Shown here one piece after another: positions 25,276-34,119 of a stretch of 64,000 nt of DNA. Within the stretch, counting starts at the first letter, position 1. Every line of letters begins with the position of its first letter. The notes under the pieces were generated by a model. The model made no database searches, was not told the DNA's origin, and saw nothing but the letters and a program-made list of their open reading frames with translations. The stretch is taken from NCBI GenBank assembly GCA_965242775.1, contig CBDETI010000005.1, positions 1-64,000 of the forward strand, written 5' to 3'. The DNA comes from JAWPMT01 sp965242775 (GTDB lineage Bacteria; Bacteroidota; Bacteroidia; Cytophagales; Cyclobacteriaceae). Both the position numbers and the translations under genes were made by a program.

Positions 25276-27090
25276 CTATTTTTTCTTCTTGTTCTTTTTC
25301 CTGGCTTCTTCGTTGGCTTTCATGGCTTCCTCCAGACGAGCCTGGAATTTTGATTTTTTCTTATTTGCGTTTTTCTTCCGGTTTTCTTCCAGCGCCTTTT
25401 TGATCTTATCTTCATCGATGATCTTTCTGAAGAGATATATCTGTCCAAATGAGACTATGTTCGAGATGAAGTAGTAATAGGTCAATCCGGATGAATAGCT
25501 GTTAAAGAAGAAAAGCAGCATAACGGGCATGACATATTGGAGCGACTTCATTGGCCCCTGCACGGTGGTCATCTGACTATTGGACCAGGTATACAATAGC
25601 GTCGACCCTGTCATCAATAAAGTGAAGAGGCTGATGTGATCTCCGTAAAACGGGATTTCGAAACCAAAATCTAAAATAGAGTCATACGTCGAAAGATCGT
25701 GTGCCCACAAAAAGCTCACCTGCCGAAGTTCGATGGCATTAGGTATGTAGTAGAAAAGAGCCACCAGTATCGGGAACTGCAACAGCATCGGAATGCATCC
25801 ACTCAGTGGATTGATGCCTACTTTTTGGTAAAGTGACATTTGCTCTTGTTGTGCTTTTTGCATGTCACCATCATGTTTTTCCTTTATTTCGTCCAGTTCC
25901 GGTTTCAAAACCCGCATTTTGGCCATCGAAATGTGGGATTTGTAGGTCAATGGAGACAGGATCAGGCGAATAATAAGGACGAGAATCACGATAAGAAGCG
26001 GATAGCTTCCAATGAACGATTCCAGCGTTCGCCAAATAGGCAGGATCAGGAATTTGTTCACTACCGATAGTATGCTCCAGCCTAGGTTGAGATTTTCATT
26101 GAATCCTTCAGCGAATGCGTCGAGATCGTAATAGGCGTTGGGTCCAAAATAGAGCTTGTAATCGTTAGCCCCACTTGCAAATGCTGAAAAGGGAATCTCA
26201 GCAGTCATAGACAGGTATTTGACAGCTGTTGTGTCTAACTCGTTGAGGTCCGAGGTGACAAGCGCCCTGGCAAATGGTGTGGTAGAAGAAACGCCTGCTG
26301 TGAAATATTTTTGTTTAAAGGCGATCCAGTTGACCGATCCTTCCAGAGTTTCTTCCTCATGATCGGTAGATGTGGCTGTGAGATAATCGACCTCTTCGCC
26401 AGTTGCATATCGGACCGTGGTTCTTTGTCGAGGATCCTTCAGGTGTGGCTCGATTCGATTTACCTTATGTAACCAGCTGAATACAAGGTTTTTAGGATCA
26501 ATTACTTTCTCAAAGCCCTGGGCCTCTATACGATATTTTAACTCGTAACCGCCATTAAAGAGGGTGTATACCTGAGAAAGTACCGGCGTTCCATTATTGC
26601 TCAGAGAATACCTGACTTCCGTACTGTCGCCAAGGGTTCTTACATTCTTCTGGAAAAAGAGATCGCGAAAGCCCAGACTTTTCCCATCCAGATCAAAGTA
26701 TATGTCCATGGCAGACATTTCTTCAACCATCAATGCGACCTGAGAGCCAAGGTAGTCATCATATTCTTTGAGTTCTACGCGCTCCAAAAAACCTCCTTTG
26801 TTGGAAAAAGTAAGTTTCAGAGAACCGGTCTCCAAGGTGGTCAATTCTTCTTGTCCCTGGGTGTAGTTGGCCAAGCTGCCAAATTGTGCCTGAAGTGACG
26901 CCAGCTTCACGGAATCAGCGACTGTATCTTCTGCTTGTATTTCTGCTGCTGGTTCCGGAGCAACCTGTGTGCTGTCAACCACAATAGGTTGCTGTTCCGA
27001 ATATTCTGCCGGGTCTGGCGCAAAAAATTGAAAGTAAACCAGCAAAAGAGCTAGCATTGCCAGCAGGCCGGTTAATTGATTTTTATCCAT
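25276..27090 (-). CDS. yidC: Membrane protein insertase YidC
   Basis: 604 residues, the length expected for a Gram-negative YidC with a large periplasmic domain. The N-terminal anchor (MDKNQLTGLLAMLALLLVYFQFF) is followed by the periplasmic beta-supersandwich, then the conserved insertase core. The core has YPLLIVILVLIIRLILSPLTYKSHISMAKMRVLKPELDEIKEK, with the hydrophilic-groove Arg, then INPLSGCIPMLLQFPILVALFYYIP and PVMLLFFFNSYSSGLTYYYFISNI. The tail is Lys-rich, as in phyla where it contacts the ribosome. It inserts inner-membrane proteins with or without SecYEG. It lies 13 bases after pyrG. Confidence 0.97.
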   Translation of the reverse strand: MDKNQLTGLLAMLALLLVYFQFFAPDPAEYSEQQPIVVDSTQVAPEPAAEIQAEDTVADSVKLASLQAQFGSLANYTQGQEELTTLETGSLKLTFSNKGGFLERVELKEYDDYLGSQVALMVEEMSAMDIYFDLDGKSLGFRDLFFQKNVRTLGDSTEVRYSLSNNGTPVLSQVYTLFNGGYELKYRIEAQGFEKVIDPKNLVFSWLHKVNRIEPHLKDPRQRTTVRYATGEEVDYLTATSTDHEEETLEGSVNWIAFKQKYFTAGVSSTTPFARALVTSDLNELDTTAVKYLSMTAEIPFSAFASGANDYKLYFGPNAYYDLDAFAEGFNENLNLGWSILSVVNKFLILPIWRTLESFIGSYPLLIVILVLIIRLILSPLTYKSHISMAKMRVLKPELDEIKEKHDGDMQKAQQEQMSLYQKVGINPLSGCIPMLLQFPILVALFYYIPNAIELRQVSFLWAHDLSTYDSILDFGFEIPFYGDHISLFTLLMTGSTLLYTWSNSQMTTVQGPMKSLQYVMPVMLLFFFNSYSSGLTYYYFISNIVSFGQIYLFRKIIDEDKIKKALEENRKKNANKKKSKFQARLEEAMKANEEARKKNKKKK

Positions 27091-27103
27091 TATCTACGTT
27101 GAA

Positions 27104-28732
27104 TCAATAATTGGTAATGAGCTCTTTTTTCTGTGTAAGAGCTGCTTTGATAAATTTTACAAATAGAGGATGCGGATTGATCACCGTCGACTTGAGTTCC
27201 GGGTGAAATTGGGTCCCCACGAACCACGGATGATCTACGATTTCCATGACTTCCACCAGGCTGGTATCCGGGTTTACACCTGAAGCGACCATACCCATTT
27301 TCTCGAAATCTTGCAGGTACTTGCTATTGAATTCATACCTGTGTCTATGTCTCTCTTTAATTTTTCCCTGACTATAAGCTTGGTGTGCTTTCGTTCCTTT
27401 CAAGAGATCGCAGGGGTAAGCACCTAATCTCATCGTACCACCCATGTCCTTCACTTTCTTCTGGTCTTCCATCAAGTCTATGACTGGGTTTTTTGCTTTA
27501 GGTTTCATTTCGGTTGAATTGGCATCCTTTAGCTTTAGCACATTTCTGGCAAATTCGATCACCGCACATTGAAGTCCCAGGCAAATCCCAAAGAAAGGGA
27601 TGCTGTTCTCTCGTGAGTACCTCACGGCCTCAATTTTCCCCTCAATTCCTCTTTCTCCAAAACCAGGCGCGACAAGGATGCCATCCAGGTCGTCCAACAT
27701 TTTGTTGACATTGCCCTTGTCGATATCCTCGGCATGGATCCAATGGATGTTGACTTTGCATTCATTGTGAGCGCCCGCATGTACGAAAGCCTCTGCTATT
27801 GACTTGTAGGCATCTTTCAGCTCCACATATTTTCCAATCAAACCAATGTCGACGGTATCTGTCGGATTTTTTAATCTCCCGAGATACTCTTTCCACTGGT
27901 CTATTTTCGGTTCTCTCTTATGTGACAGCTTTAGCTTCGACAACACGCGCTCATCTAATCGTTCCTTCCTCATTAGTAGCGGAACATCATAAATAGTCTC
28001 AGCGTCTAGGGCCTCGATCACAGAATTCGTCGGCACATTGCAAAAAAGTGCCAGTTTTTTTCGAATATCATTGTTTATCGGGCGTTCAGATCGACAAACC
28101 AGAATATCCGGTTGAATCCCTGCTTCCAGCAGCTCTTTTACCGAATGCTGGGTTGGCTTGGTTTTAAGTTCCCCGGCAGCACTTAAGTAGGGAACCAGGG
28201 TCAAATGGATAGAAACAAAGTTGTTGGGCCCTAACTCGAATCTTGCTTGTCTTGCGGCTTCAATAAACGGCAAGGATTCGATATCTCCAACACAACCTCC
28301 AATCTCGGTTATCACGATATCGTATTTGCCGGTTTCTCCCAGCTTGTAAAAATTATTTTTGATCTCGTCGGTAATGTGTGGAACAACCTGAACCGTTTTC
28401 CCAAGAAAATCGCCAGACCGCTCTCGTTGTATTACATCGTAGTAAATGCGGCCAGTGGTGACATTGTTGTCCTGCGAGGTGGGTGTGTTCAAAAAACGTT
28501 CGTAATGCCCTAAATCCAGATCAGTTTCTGCTCCATCGTCAGTGACGTAGCACTCACCATGTTCATAGGGGTTTAGTGTGCCTGGATCAATATTGATGTA
28601 TGGATCGAATTTTTGAATGGTTACTGAAAAACCTCTTGCCTGAAGGAGTTTTCCAAGTGATGCTGCGATAATGCCTTTGCCGAGAGATGAAGTAACGCCA
28701 CCCGTAACAAATATGTACTTCGCTTTGGACAT
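27104..28732 (-). CDS. pyrG: CTP synthase
   Basis: 542 residues. The N-terminal synthetase domain begins KYIFVTGGVTSSLGKGIIAASLGKLLQARG (P-loop). LNPYEHGECYVTDDGAETDLDLGHYERF, the ITEIGGCVGDIESLPF block and KTKPTQHSVKELLEAGIQPD follow. The glutaminase domain has GFGERGIEGK, the nucleophile Cys in FFGICLGLQCAVIEFARN, and the HPE triad end in GTQFHPELKS. It makes CTP from UTP and glutamine. It is the first gene of a two-gene unit with yidC. Confidence 0.98.
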   Translation of the reverse strand: MSKAKYIFVTGGVTSSLGKGIIAASLGKLLQARGFSVTIQKFDPYINIDPGTLNPYEHGECYVTDDGAETDLDLGHYERFLNTPTSQDNNVTTGRIYYDVIQRERSGDFLGKTVQVVPHITDEIKNNFYKLGETGKYDIVITEIGGCVGDIESLPFIEAARQARFELGPNNFVSIHLTLVPYLSAAGELKTKPTQHSVKELLEAGIQPDILVCRSERPINNDIRKKLALFCNVPTNSVIEALDAETIYDVPLLMRKERLDERVLSKLKLSHKREPKIDQWKEYLGRLKNPTDTVDIGLIGKYVELKDAYKSIAEAFVHAGAHNECKVNIHWIHAEDIDKGNVNKMLDDLDGILVAPGFGERGIEGKIEAVRYSRENSIPFFGICLGLQCAVIEFARNVLKLKDANSTEMKPKAKNPVIDLMEDQKKVKDMGGTMRLGAYPCDLLKGTKAHQAYSQGKIKERHRHRYEFNSKYLQDFEKMGMVASGVNPDTSLVEVMEIVDHPWFVGTQFHPELKSTVINPHPLFVKFIKAALTQKKELITNY

Positions 28733-28763
28733 GTGTGAAGACGATAGTTAAAGTTACGGGATG

Positions 28764-28771
28764 CAAAACTA
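28764..28771 (-). promoter_or_regulatory. Promoter -7 element of pyrG-yidC
   Basis: On the minus strand this is TAGTTTTG followed by C (TAnnTTTGC), 31 bases before the pyrG ATG. The expected -33 position is AT-rich without a clear TTTG. Confidence 0.5.
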
Positions 28772-28785
28772 GCTCTTTCCCCTGA

Positions 28786-29817
28786 TTAATTGCGGGATAG
28801 CCGATAATTAAATGATAGTGAAAAGTAGCCTATTGGGTCAAACGTTGTTTCTTCACCAGGCAGCTTGATGGGAATACTGTAAGTGTAGGCGATAAGTACG
28901 ATCAATTTCTTTGTGGCAAGCGAAATAGGGAGACTAAAATTGTAATTAAGGACGCCAAAAACTTTGTCGTTTTCCTCGATAAATACAGCATCCAGCAGTC
29001 GCTCGTATTGTTCGTCTGTGAGATTGTTTATCCTACGACGGATTTGCATGGCTTCGTCGCGGGTTAGCCGATCGTTGAGAACTGCCAGCAGCAGTACCTG
29101 GTCTAATTCCTCACTACTCAGTTGTGTCAAGAGAAACAGATTATTTAGGCGTTCATTGGTAGAAACGCTAAACGAGGTGACATTATCATTCCCAACAATC
29201 GCGGAGGCCATGGGGTTGATACTGATTTTTTTGAAGATCCACCATGCTTTTAGGTTGAGGTTTCCTGATACCGTACCTATGATCCTGTTGGCGGTCTCTT
29301 CACCAAACAAAAAGGAGTAGTCCAGGTTGGTAGAGATTGGCCCAAAGTTGTACCCGGAGGCTATTCCCAGGCTGTTTGTGAAAATGGTACTACCGCCATT
29401 GGAGATCCATCGTTCATAAGAGATACCATAGGACCACTTGGGTTTGACAAAATTTATAAACCCTACAGAGGCCACACTGAGGTTGTATTTAGGGTCGGTC
29501 TCACTGTTCCAGTAACCACTTAAGTCACCCCACAAACCCGATTTATGATAAAAGCTTACGCCCGGCGAGAGCCCATGTTGGTCGATGCCGTAATTTCTTC
29601 CTGCACTCGAAATGTTACTATTATAGCTTAAGTGGAAGTTGAATTCTGAGGGTAGGTTTTGTTCTGCGCTTAATAGACTGTCAATGGCATTAAATATGGA
29701 TATCGAATCCAACTCGGCCTCCAGCAGGGCCCATTGCTCTTCCAGGCTCAGTGTATCCTGGCCTTTGGTAGAAAGCCAACAAATGAGAATCGCAAGGGCG
29801 AGATAGACTCTTTTCAT
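28786..29817 (-). CDS. Outer-membrane beta-barrel protein, unknown family
   Basis: 343 residues. The signal peptide MKRVYLALAILICWLSTKG is followed by Q. A short helical segment precedes alternating beta strands with many aromatics (FNFHLSYNSNISSAGRNYG, GDLSGYWNS, YGISYERWIS, ASGYNFGPISTNLDYSFLFG). An internal acidic helical insert has the segment LSSEELDQVLLLAVLNDRLTRDEAMQIRRRI. The C-terminus FSLSFNYRLSRN lacks the final Phe. It is the last gene of the ECF-sigma group, 21 bases after the Spy-like gene. Function is not assigned. Confidence 0.65.
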   Translation of the reverse strand: MKRVYLALAILICWLSTKGQDTLSLEEQWALLEAELDSISIFNAIDSLLSAEQNLPSEFNFHLSYNSNISSAGRNYGIDQHGLSPGVSFYHKSGLWGDLSGYWNSETDPKYNLSVASVGFINFVKPKWSYGISYERWISNGGSTIFTNSLGIASGYNFGPISTNLDYSFLFGEETANRIIGTVSGNLNLKAWWIFKKISINPMASAIVGNDNVTSFSVSTNERLNNLFLLTQLSSEELDQVLLLAVLNDRLTRDEAMQIRRRINNLTDEQYERLLDAVFIEENDKVFGVLNYNFSLPISLATKKLIVLIAYTYSIPIKLPGEETTFDPIGYFSLSFNYRLSRN

Positions 29818-29838
29818 GTTCAGGTAGGGGAGTAAGAG

Positions 29839-30324
29839 TCAGTTATTTCGTCTACGATTCTTCAGCTGTTCATTGTTTTGACGGTTGCGTTGCATCTGAG
29901 CCCTTCTTTCCCGAACACGTTCGAGTAGCATTTGCCTGAAATCTTCCTCTGCCCTTCGAAGATTGAGCAATTGCCTGTCCGAAATCACTTGTCTCAATCG
30001 ATCCCCGTATTCTCGTTCCAGGTTAAGTTGACGTTCCTTTACTCTCATGCCGAGATCGAGCATTTTTCTTGTTTCTTCGTCTGTAGCTGCTTTAGGATCA
30101 AAGTTTCGGCGGCGTTCGGCAAAATCCCGATGAATTTCACTCCTTCGTGAGTCATATTCCCGGTAAATAGGCCAAAACTTCTCTGCCTGCGCAGGAGTAA
30201 GGTCCAGCTTCTGAGAGATCATGGCTATTTTCCTGGCCTCAATCTTTTGACGTACATCATCCTGAGTGTGGCCGATTTGCCAAACCATGATGACTGGTAG
30301 CAAGGTAATTAGGATCCTTTTCAT
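29839..30324 (-). CDS. Spy/CpxP-like periplasmic protein
   Basis: 161 residues. The signal peptide is MKRILITLLPVIMVWQIGHT, then Q. The mature part is almost entirely helical and rich in Arg, Glu and Gln. A KLDLTPAQAEKFWPIYREYDSRR segment resembles the LTxxQ motif of Spy/CpxP proteins and metal sensors, which are periplasmic chaperones or stress sensors. The C-terminus is an Arg/Asn/Gln-rich tail. Its ATG overlaps the stop of the upstream membrane protein (ATGA). With the sigma factor upstream this suggests envelope stress, by inference. Confidence 0.7.
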   Translation of the reverse strand: MKRILITLLPVIMVWQIGHTQDDVRQKIEARKIAMISQKLDLTPAQAEKFWPIYREYDSRRSEIHRDFAERRRNFDPKAATDEETRKMLDLGMRVKERQLNLEREYGDRLRQVISDRQLLNLRRAEEDFRQMLLERVRERRAQMQRNRQNNEQLKNRRRNN

Positions 30325-30764
30325 ATTTCTAGCATGTCTTCAGGATTTTGATACTCCAGATACAGGTCTTCCAACGCTTCATCATCCATATCTAAGTTTA
30401 AGAATTCGTCTTCGATTTCAGGTAGACTTTCAAGGTCGGAGATCTCTACAAGTAGAGACAATTCGTCCTGGGTCAATTCATAGTTTGACAGATATATGAG
30501 AATTTCTTCGTCTGTGACATCAGCTAAATAGTTGGTCTGGGTGGATTCATTGCTAAAAAGTAGATAGAACAACCCCGCAGATACGACCATGGCCATCATA
30601 AACGCCAGTCGCAGCTGGGGTGCCAATTTGGAGGTCCACGAAATGCTTTGCGGTTCGGACGAAACTCGTTCCTGGATCGACTGGTTCAGTTTGTCGAAAA
30701 ATCCGGGCTCGACCTGGAAAGGATGGTCTTGCTTTTTATGCTCGTCCAGTTTAAAGCTTTTCAT
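30321..30764 (-). CDS. Putative membrane-bound regulator encoded after an ECF sigma factor
   Basis: 147 residues from ATG 30764; a GTG five codons upstream is also in frame. The N-terminus has a KKQDHPFQVEPGFFDKLNQSIQERV pattern, a PF-x-V-P-x-G-(Y/F)-F-D-x-L box common in Bacteroidota proteins encoded just after ECF sigma genes. One transmembrane helix (about 58-76) separates it from an acidic C-terminal part of about 70 residues rich in Asp and Glu. This topology fits an anti-sigma factor or sigma-associated regulator, but no zinc-binding motif is visible and the role is inferred from position. Confidence 0.6.
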   Translation of the reverse strand: MKSFKLDEHKKQDHPFQVEPGFFDKLNQSIQERVSSEPQSISWTSKLAPQLRLAFMMAMVVSAGLFYLLFSNESTQTNYLADVTDEEILIYLSNYELTQDELSLLVEISDLESLPEIEDEFLNLDMDDEALEDLYLEYQNPEDMLEI

Positions 30765-30796
30765 GTTTTCCTTAGACACGTTGATGACTTCAAGGT

Positions 30797-31336
30797 TTAA
30801 TGTTCATTTACGTATTTCTCAATTTTTTTGACAGCCAGGTGATAGCTTGTTTTCAAGGCACCCACGCTGGTGTTTGTTATTTCTGCAATTTCATCAAATT
30901 TCAACTCATCGAAATATTTCATGTTGAATACGGCCCGTTGTTTGTCCGGGAGTGTTAGTATCGCTTTTTGAAGGATTACCTGAATTTTGTCACCATCCAG
31001 GAGTGCGCCTGCGTCGATTTTTGCGGATAACTCTCCCTGCAAATCATGGATCGGAAGCATAAATCTCCGCTTCTTCTTGTTGAGGAAATTCAGGCATTCG
31101 TTCGTGGCAATCCGGTAAACCCAGGTAAACAACTTTGATTCTTGCCGGAATTTGTCGAGGTTGTTCCAGACTTTGATGAAAATTTCCTGAACCAGGTCAT
31201 TGGCATCTTCATGATCGATTACCATTTTTCGAACATGCCAGTAGACTCGTTCCTGGTAAGCGCGGGTCAGAAGATTAAATCCGTACCTCCTGGACTCAGG
31301 ATCCAGAATTTTCTCTATGATAAATTCGTCTTCCAA
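30797..31336 (-). CDS. ECF RNA polymerase sigma factor
   Basis: 179 residues. Sigma-2 region: NLLTRAYQERVYWHVRKMV, DANDLVQEIFIKVWNNLDKFR, then FTWVYRIATNECLNFLNKKKRR. Sigma-4 region: LPDKQRAVFNMKYFDELKFDEIAEITNTSVGALKTSYHLAVKKIEKYV, with its helix-turn-helix. The length and the two-domain layout are typical of extracytoplasmic-function sigma factors. The start codon appears to be TTG. It heads a same-strand group with a membrane protein, a Spy-like protein and a barrel protein, and is divergent from a MarR-type regulator. Confidence 0.93.
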   Translation of the reverse strand: MEDEFIIEKILDPESRRYGFNLLTRAYQERVYWHVRKMVIDHEDANDLVQEIFIKVWNNLDKFRQESKLFTWVYRIATNECLNFLNKKKRRFMLPIHDLQGELSAKIDAGALLDGDKIQVILQKAILTLPDKQRAVFNMKYFDELKFDEIAEITNTSVGALKTSYHLAVKKIEKYVNEH

Positions 31337-31430
31337 AATTTCAGGTAGTGGTGTCCTTTAGACCCGTCAGATAAAGGTAGGTTTAATCTTCCATTCAATT
31401 TTTGATGACAAACTTGAACCACTCATATTT

Positions 31431-31451
31431 AAATGTCGTTACATTAAATGT
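31431..31451 (+). promoter_or_regulatory. Overlapping inverted repeats upstream of the MarR gene (possible operator)
   Basis: AATGT (31432-31436), ACATT (31441-31445) and AATGT (31447-31451) form two overlapping inverted repeats with 4-base and 1-base spacers, ending 17 bases before the GTG start. MarR-type dimers often autorepress from such sites near their own start. The arms are short and AT-rich, so chance is possible. Confidence 0.35.
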
Positions 31452-31468
31452 AGTTGTAAATTTAGATT

Positions 31469-31945
31469 GTGAGTTTAGAAGAAGATATCAAGCAGGAGCG
31501 TTTTGCTTCCGAGCATAGCAAGGCCATCATCAATATCATTTATACCAATGGCTGGTTGAGTCAGCAACACCAGATAGTGTTCAAAAAGTACGGCTTGACT
31601 ACTCCTCAGTTTAACATTCTTCGGATTTTGAGGGGGCAATACCCGAATCCTTCAACGGTTAATCTGTTGATTGATAGGATGTTAGATAAGAGCAGCAATG
31701 CCTCTCGGATTGTTGATAAACTAGAATCTAAAAACCTGGTTATACGAAAACAATGTCCCACCGATCGGCGTGCGGTGGATGTCTTTATTTCCGAGCAAGG
31801 CCTGGAGTTGTTGCGAGAAATGGATGAACACCTGGACCAGTGGCAGGATAGAATACAGACACTCGATGAATCAGAGTGCTCACAATTAAATTATCTACTT
31901 GACAAACTAAGAACGGGTGCTAAAGTTCCTGAAGGTACTCCATAA
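31469..31945 (+). CDS. MarR family transcriptional regulator
   Basis: 158 residues from GTG 31469; no ATG occurs before the conserved fold. It has the MarR winged helix: GLTTPQFNILRILRGQYP, then TVNLLIDRMLDKSSNASRIVDKLESKNLVIRKQCPTDRRAVDVFISEQGLELL, where the D-R-R-A-V wing is diagnostic. Dimerisation helices lie at both ends. The ligand and regulon are unknown. It is divergent from the ECF sigma gene, and its 3' end overlaps the converging universal stress protein gene by 26 bases. Confidence 0.92.
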   Translation: MSLEEDIKQERFASEHSKAIINIIYTNGWLSQQHQIVFKKYGLTTPQFNILRILRGQYPNPSTVNLLIDRMLDKSSNASRIVDKLESKNLVIRKQCPTDRRAVDVFISEQGLELLREMDEHLDQWQDRIQTLDESECSQLNYLLDKLRTGAKVPEGTP

Positions 31946-32840
31946 TTCCGGCTCTTTTACCCTTGGGCCTGACCACCAACAATGGGATGTCTGCGTCGAT
32001 TTGGATAAGTTTTTCCGCTTTACTTCCAATGAATAACGCGGTAGCACTGGACCGACCCTTGGCTCCGATGATGATCAAGTCCGCTCCTGCTTCTTTGGCT
32101 CTTGCGTAGATACAGCCGATAATGTCGTCTTTGTCATCGTGTGAATAAACAATCTCAGGTGTGACAATGCCGAAATCCATGTTTTGCGTAAATTTCTTAT
32201 AGTCCGTTGCCGCGTGTTGTCCCATGATTTCAGCAAACTCCTCGAACGTCTTACCTGTGTAGTGATAGCCGCTAGGTACCTGATAAACATTCTGCACTAT
32301 TACTTCAGGACCTTGGGGCGCTTGGCCGGCGAACTCAACGGCTTTCTCGAGCGCGCTTTTTGAATAGTCGGAAAAATCCGAGGGAACATGAATTTTGCTG
32401 AAGTTCACATGATGCCCTTCAGGTAAGATCAACAAAGAACAGGCCGCCCGGCGTGCCACCCTTGTGAGTATTACGCCACCATTGTCTTTGTCTTTTTTTC
32501 GACCCAGAATGATCAAGTCGATCTTTTCTTCAGCCGAAAATTTCATTATCTCCTTAGTTGGCTGCCCCTGCCTGACAACAAACCTTGTTTTTACACCCGG
32601 GCACGTGAAAGTCGCGTTTACCACTTGCTTGATTTCGTCTTCCCGCTCCTTAATGGCTTTGTCCAATATATCCGGGAATTGATTTAACAACTCCTCAGGC
32701 ATTTGAAAATCCCGAATGAGGTTCATGAAAATCACTTCTTCAGAGGAAGAAAGCTGGCAGATTTTACATGCGGCATCGATCAATTCAGCATCCATATTGC
32801 TTTGATCCAAACCGACAAGGATTCGATTAAACTTATACAT
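31920..32840 (-). CDS. Universal stress protein, tandem UspA domains
   Basis: 306 residues with two UspA domains. Domain 1 (about 1-145) begins NRILVGLDQSNMDAELIDAACKI. Domain 2 (about 150-300) begins SKIHVPSDFSDYSKSALEKAVEFA and has the full ATP-binding signature G-x2-G-x9-G-S in IIGAKGRSSATALFIGSKAEKL. In domain 1 the equivalent loop (ILGRKKDKDNGGVILTRVARR) is degenerate, so probably only domain 2 binds ATP. It is a cytoplasmic stress protein. Its 3' end overlaps the MarR gene, so the two mRNAs would be complementary over the last 26 bases. Confidence 0.92.
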   Translation of the reverse strand: MYKFNRILVGLDQSNMDAELIDAACKICQLSSSEEVIFMNLIRDFQMPEELLNQFPDILDKAIKEREDEIKQVVNATFTCPGVKTRFVVRQGQPTKEIMKFSAEEKIDLIILGRKKDKDNGGVILTRVARRAACSLLILPEGHHVNFSKIHVPSDFSDYSKSALEKAVEFAGQAPQGPEVIVQNVYQVPSGYHYTGKTFEEFAEIMGQHAATDYKKFTQNMDFGIVTPEIVYSHDDKDDIIGCIYARAKEAGADLIIIGAKGRSSATALFIGSKAEKLIQIDADIPLLVVRPKGKRAGIMEYLQEL

Positions 32841-32865
32841 ACTAAGGCAAAGGAAAATGGTACCG

Positions 32866-32873
32866 CAAAGCTA
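32866..32873 (-). promoter_or_regulatory. Promoter -7 element of the universal stress protein gene
   Basis: On the minus strand this is TAGCTTTG followed by C (TAnnTTTGC), ending 25 bases before ATG 32840. A TTTG lies 10 bases upstream, too close for a standard -33 box. Confidence 0.42.
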
Positions 32874-32941
32874 GCGGATGAAACAAAGAAAACGGATATT
32901 TTACCTTTAAATAGTTCAAAATAATATTAGGAAAATATCAA

Positions 32942-32986
32942 AAATAGCGCTCTCATCTTCTTGAAGATAAGCTAGTGGTGCTATTT
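32942..32986 (-). terminator. Possible terminator after the class V aminotransferase gene
   Basis: The outer arms AAATAGC (32942-32948) and GCTATTT (32980-32986) enclose an inner perfect hairpin ATCTTC-TT-GAAGAT. On the minus strand the structure ends in GCTATTTTTG, giving a short T run. It lies 18 bases beyond the stop at 33005. The stem is AT-rich and interrupted, so it is weaker than the other two terminators. Confidence 0.5.
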
Positions 32987-33004
32987 AACAAAATGGTGTA
33001 TGGA

Positions 33005-34075
33005 CTAATTGAGCTTTTTCAGCTCATCGCACAACATTTCAATGTGTTCCTTAGAGTGTGCGGGGAAATTGGCAATACGTATTTGATCCGCTGCGCTTTG
33101 CCCATATCCTTTGCCAAGGACGAAGCCCAGTTTGTCAAAGTGATTCAGTATTGACCCCTGGTGGGAACCGCAATCTGCTACAATGACGGTCTTTGATTGG
33201 TTTACCTTATTAGCAATGGCGGCTTCAATTAGCTGATGATCCTTTAGTGCCTGATAAAGTAGAGTGCTTTTGTAGATGGTCTCATTGCGAATGATGTGCG
33301 CGCCGCGATTGATCATTTCCTCAGCGATCTTTCCTAAAAGATAAATGTTGAGCACGTTGGGCGTTTCTGGCGTTTGGTTTTTTGCTGCGTATTTCAACAT
33401 AGATGGGAGGGAGCGATACGTTCCTTGTTGGTGACCATCGACTTGGAGTTTCTTGGCTCGTTCTATTGCTCGCTCGTTGATGATCCAAACTCCTAATCCC
33501 GCCGGGAGCCCAAAACACTTTTGGACTGAAAAGTAGGACATGTCGATGCTGGAAAAATCGATTGGTACTGCCGCTGCAGAACTGACCACATCCAATGCGA
33601 TTAGTTGATCAGGGTTTGATTGACGGATACTTTTAAGAACTTGCGGATCGAATGCATAACCGGTGCTTGTTTCATTTTGAGTGATGCAGATGACTTCTGT
33701 TGATACCGGGATCTCAAAGGAGCTAAATTCCTCACCCTCAGTAGCTTTCGCTACCGTGCTGGACTTTCCAAGGTCCAGGGCAAACTTGTGAAAACGTTCG
33801 GAAAAAGCGCCATTCACAAAGTGATGCGAGTGTTTAACTACGAGGTTTTGAATAATTCTCTCCCAAATATCCGTGGCGGAGGAAGTGAATAAAATCTTGA
33901 AATCATCGGGAATTTGAAGCAGTTCCCGAAGAGCCTTCTCGGTAGCTTGATAGAGGCCTTGGAAGGCTTGGCCCCGATGCGAAATGCTCCCAATTTGGTC
34001 CTTTACGGCTTTGCGCAGGTGGAAATCATAGGTATGGTGCAATTGCGATGGACCCGGAGTAAAATAAACCTTCAT
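33005..34075 (-). CDS. Class V aminotransferase, probable phosphoserine aminotransferase
   Basis: 356 residues, fold type I PLP enzyme. The N-terminus is VYFTPGPSQLH, with ISHRGQAFQGLYQATEKALRELL and FTSSATDIWERIIQNLV after it. The PLP-binding Lys is in MSYFSVQKCFGLPAGLGVWIINE, and an upstream Asp lies in ALDVVSSAAAVPIDFS. The pattern resembles SerC-type and alanine-glyoxylate aminotransferases. With the SerB-SerA fusion 0.5 kb upstream on the same strand, the likely role is 3-phosphohydroxypyruvate to phosphoserine (step 2 of serine synthesis). Specificity is inferred from context. Confidence 0.8.
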   Translation of the reverse strand: MKVYFTPGPSQLHHTYDFHLRKAVKDQIGSISHRGQAFQGLYQATEKALRELLQIPDDFKILFTSSATDIWERIIQNLVVKHSHHFVNGAFSERFHKFALDLGKSSTVAKATEGEEFSSFEIPVSTEVICITQNETSTGYAFDPQVLKSIRQSNPDQLIALDVVSSAAAVPIDFSSIDMSYFSVQKCFGLPAGLGVWIINERAIERAKKLQVDGHQQGTYRSLPSMLKYAAKNQTPETPNVLNIYLLGKIAEEMINRGAHIIRNETIYKSTLLYQALKDHQLIEAAIANKVNQSKTVIVADCGSHQGSILNHFDKLGFVLGKGYGQSAADQIRIANFPAHSKEHIEMLCDELKKLN

Positions 34076-34119
34076 GCTTGATTAGAAAAATGTACGGAAC
34101 GGTTGACTTATGCGTATGA

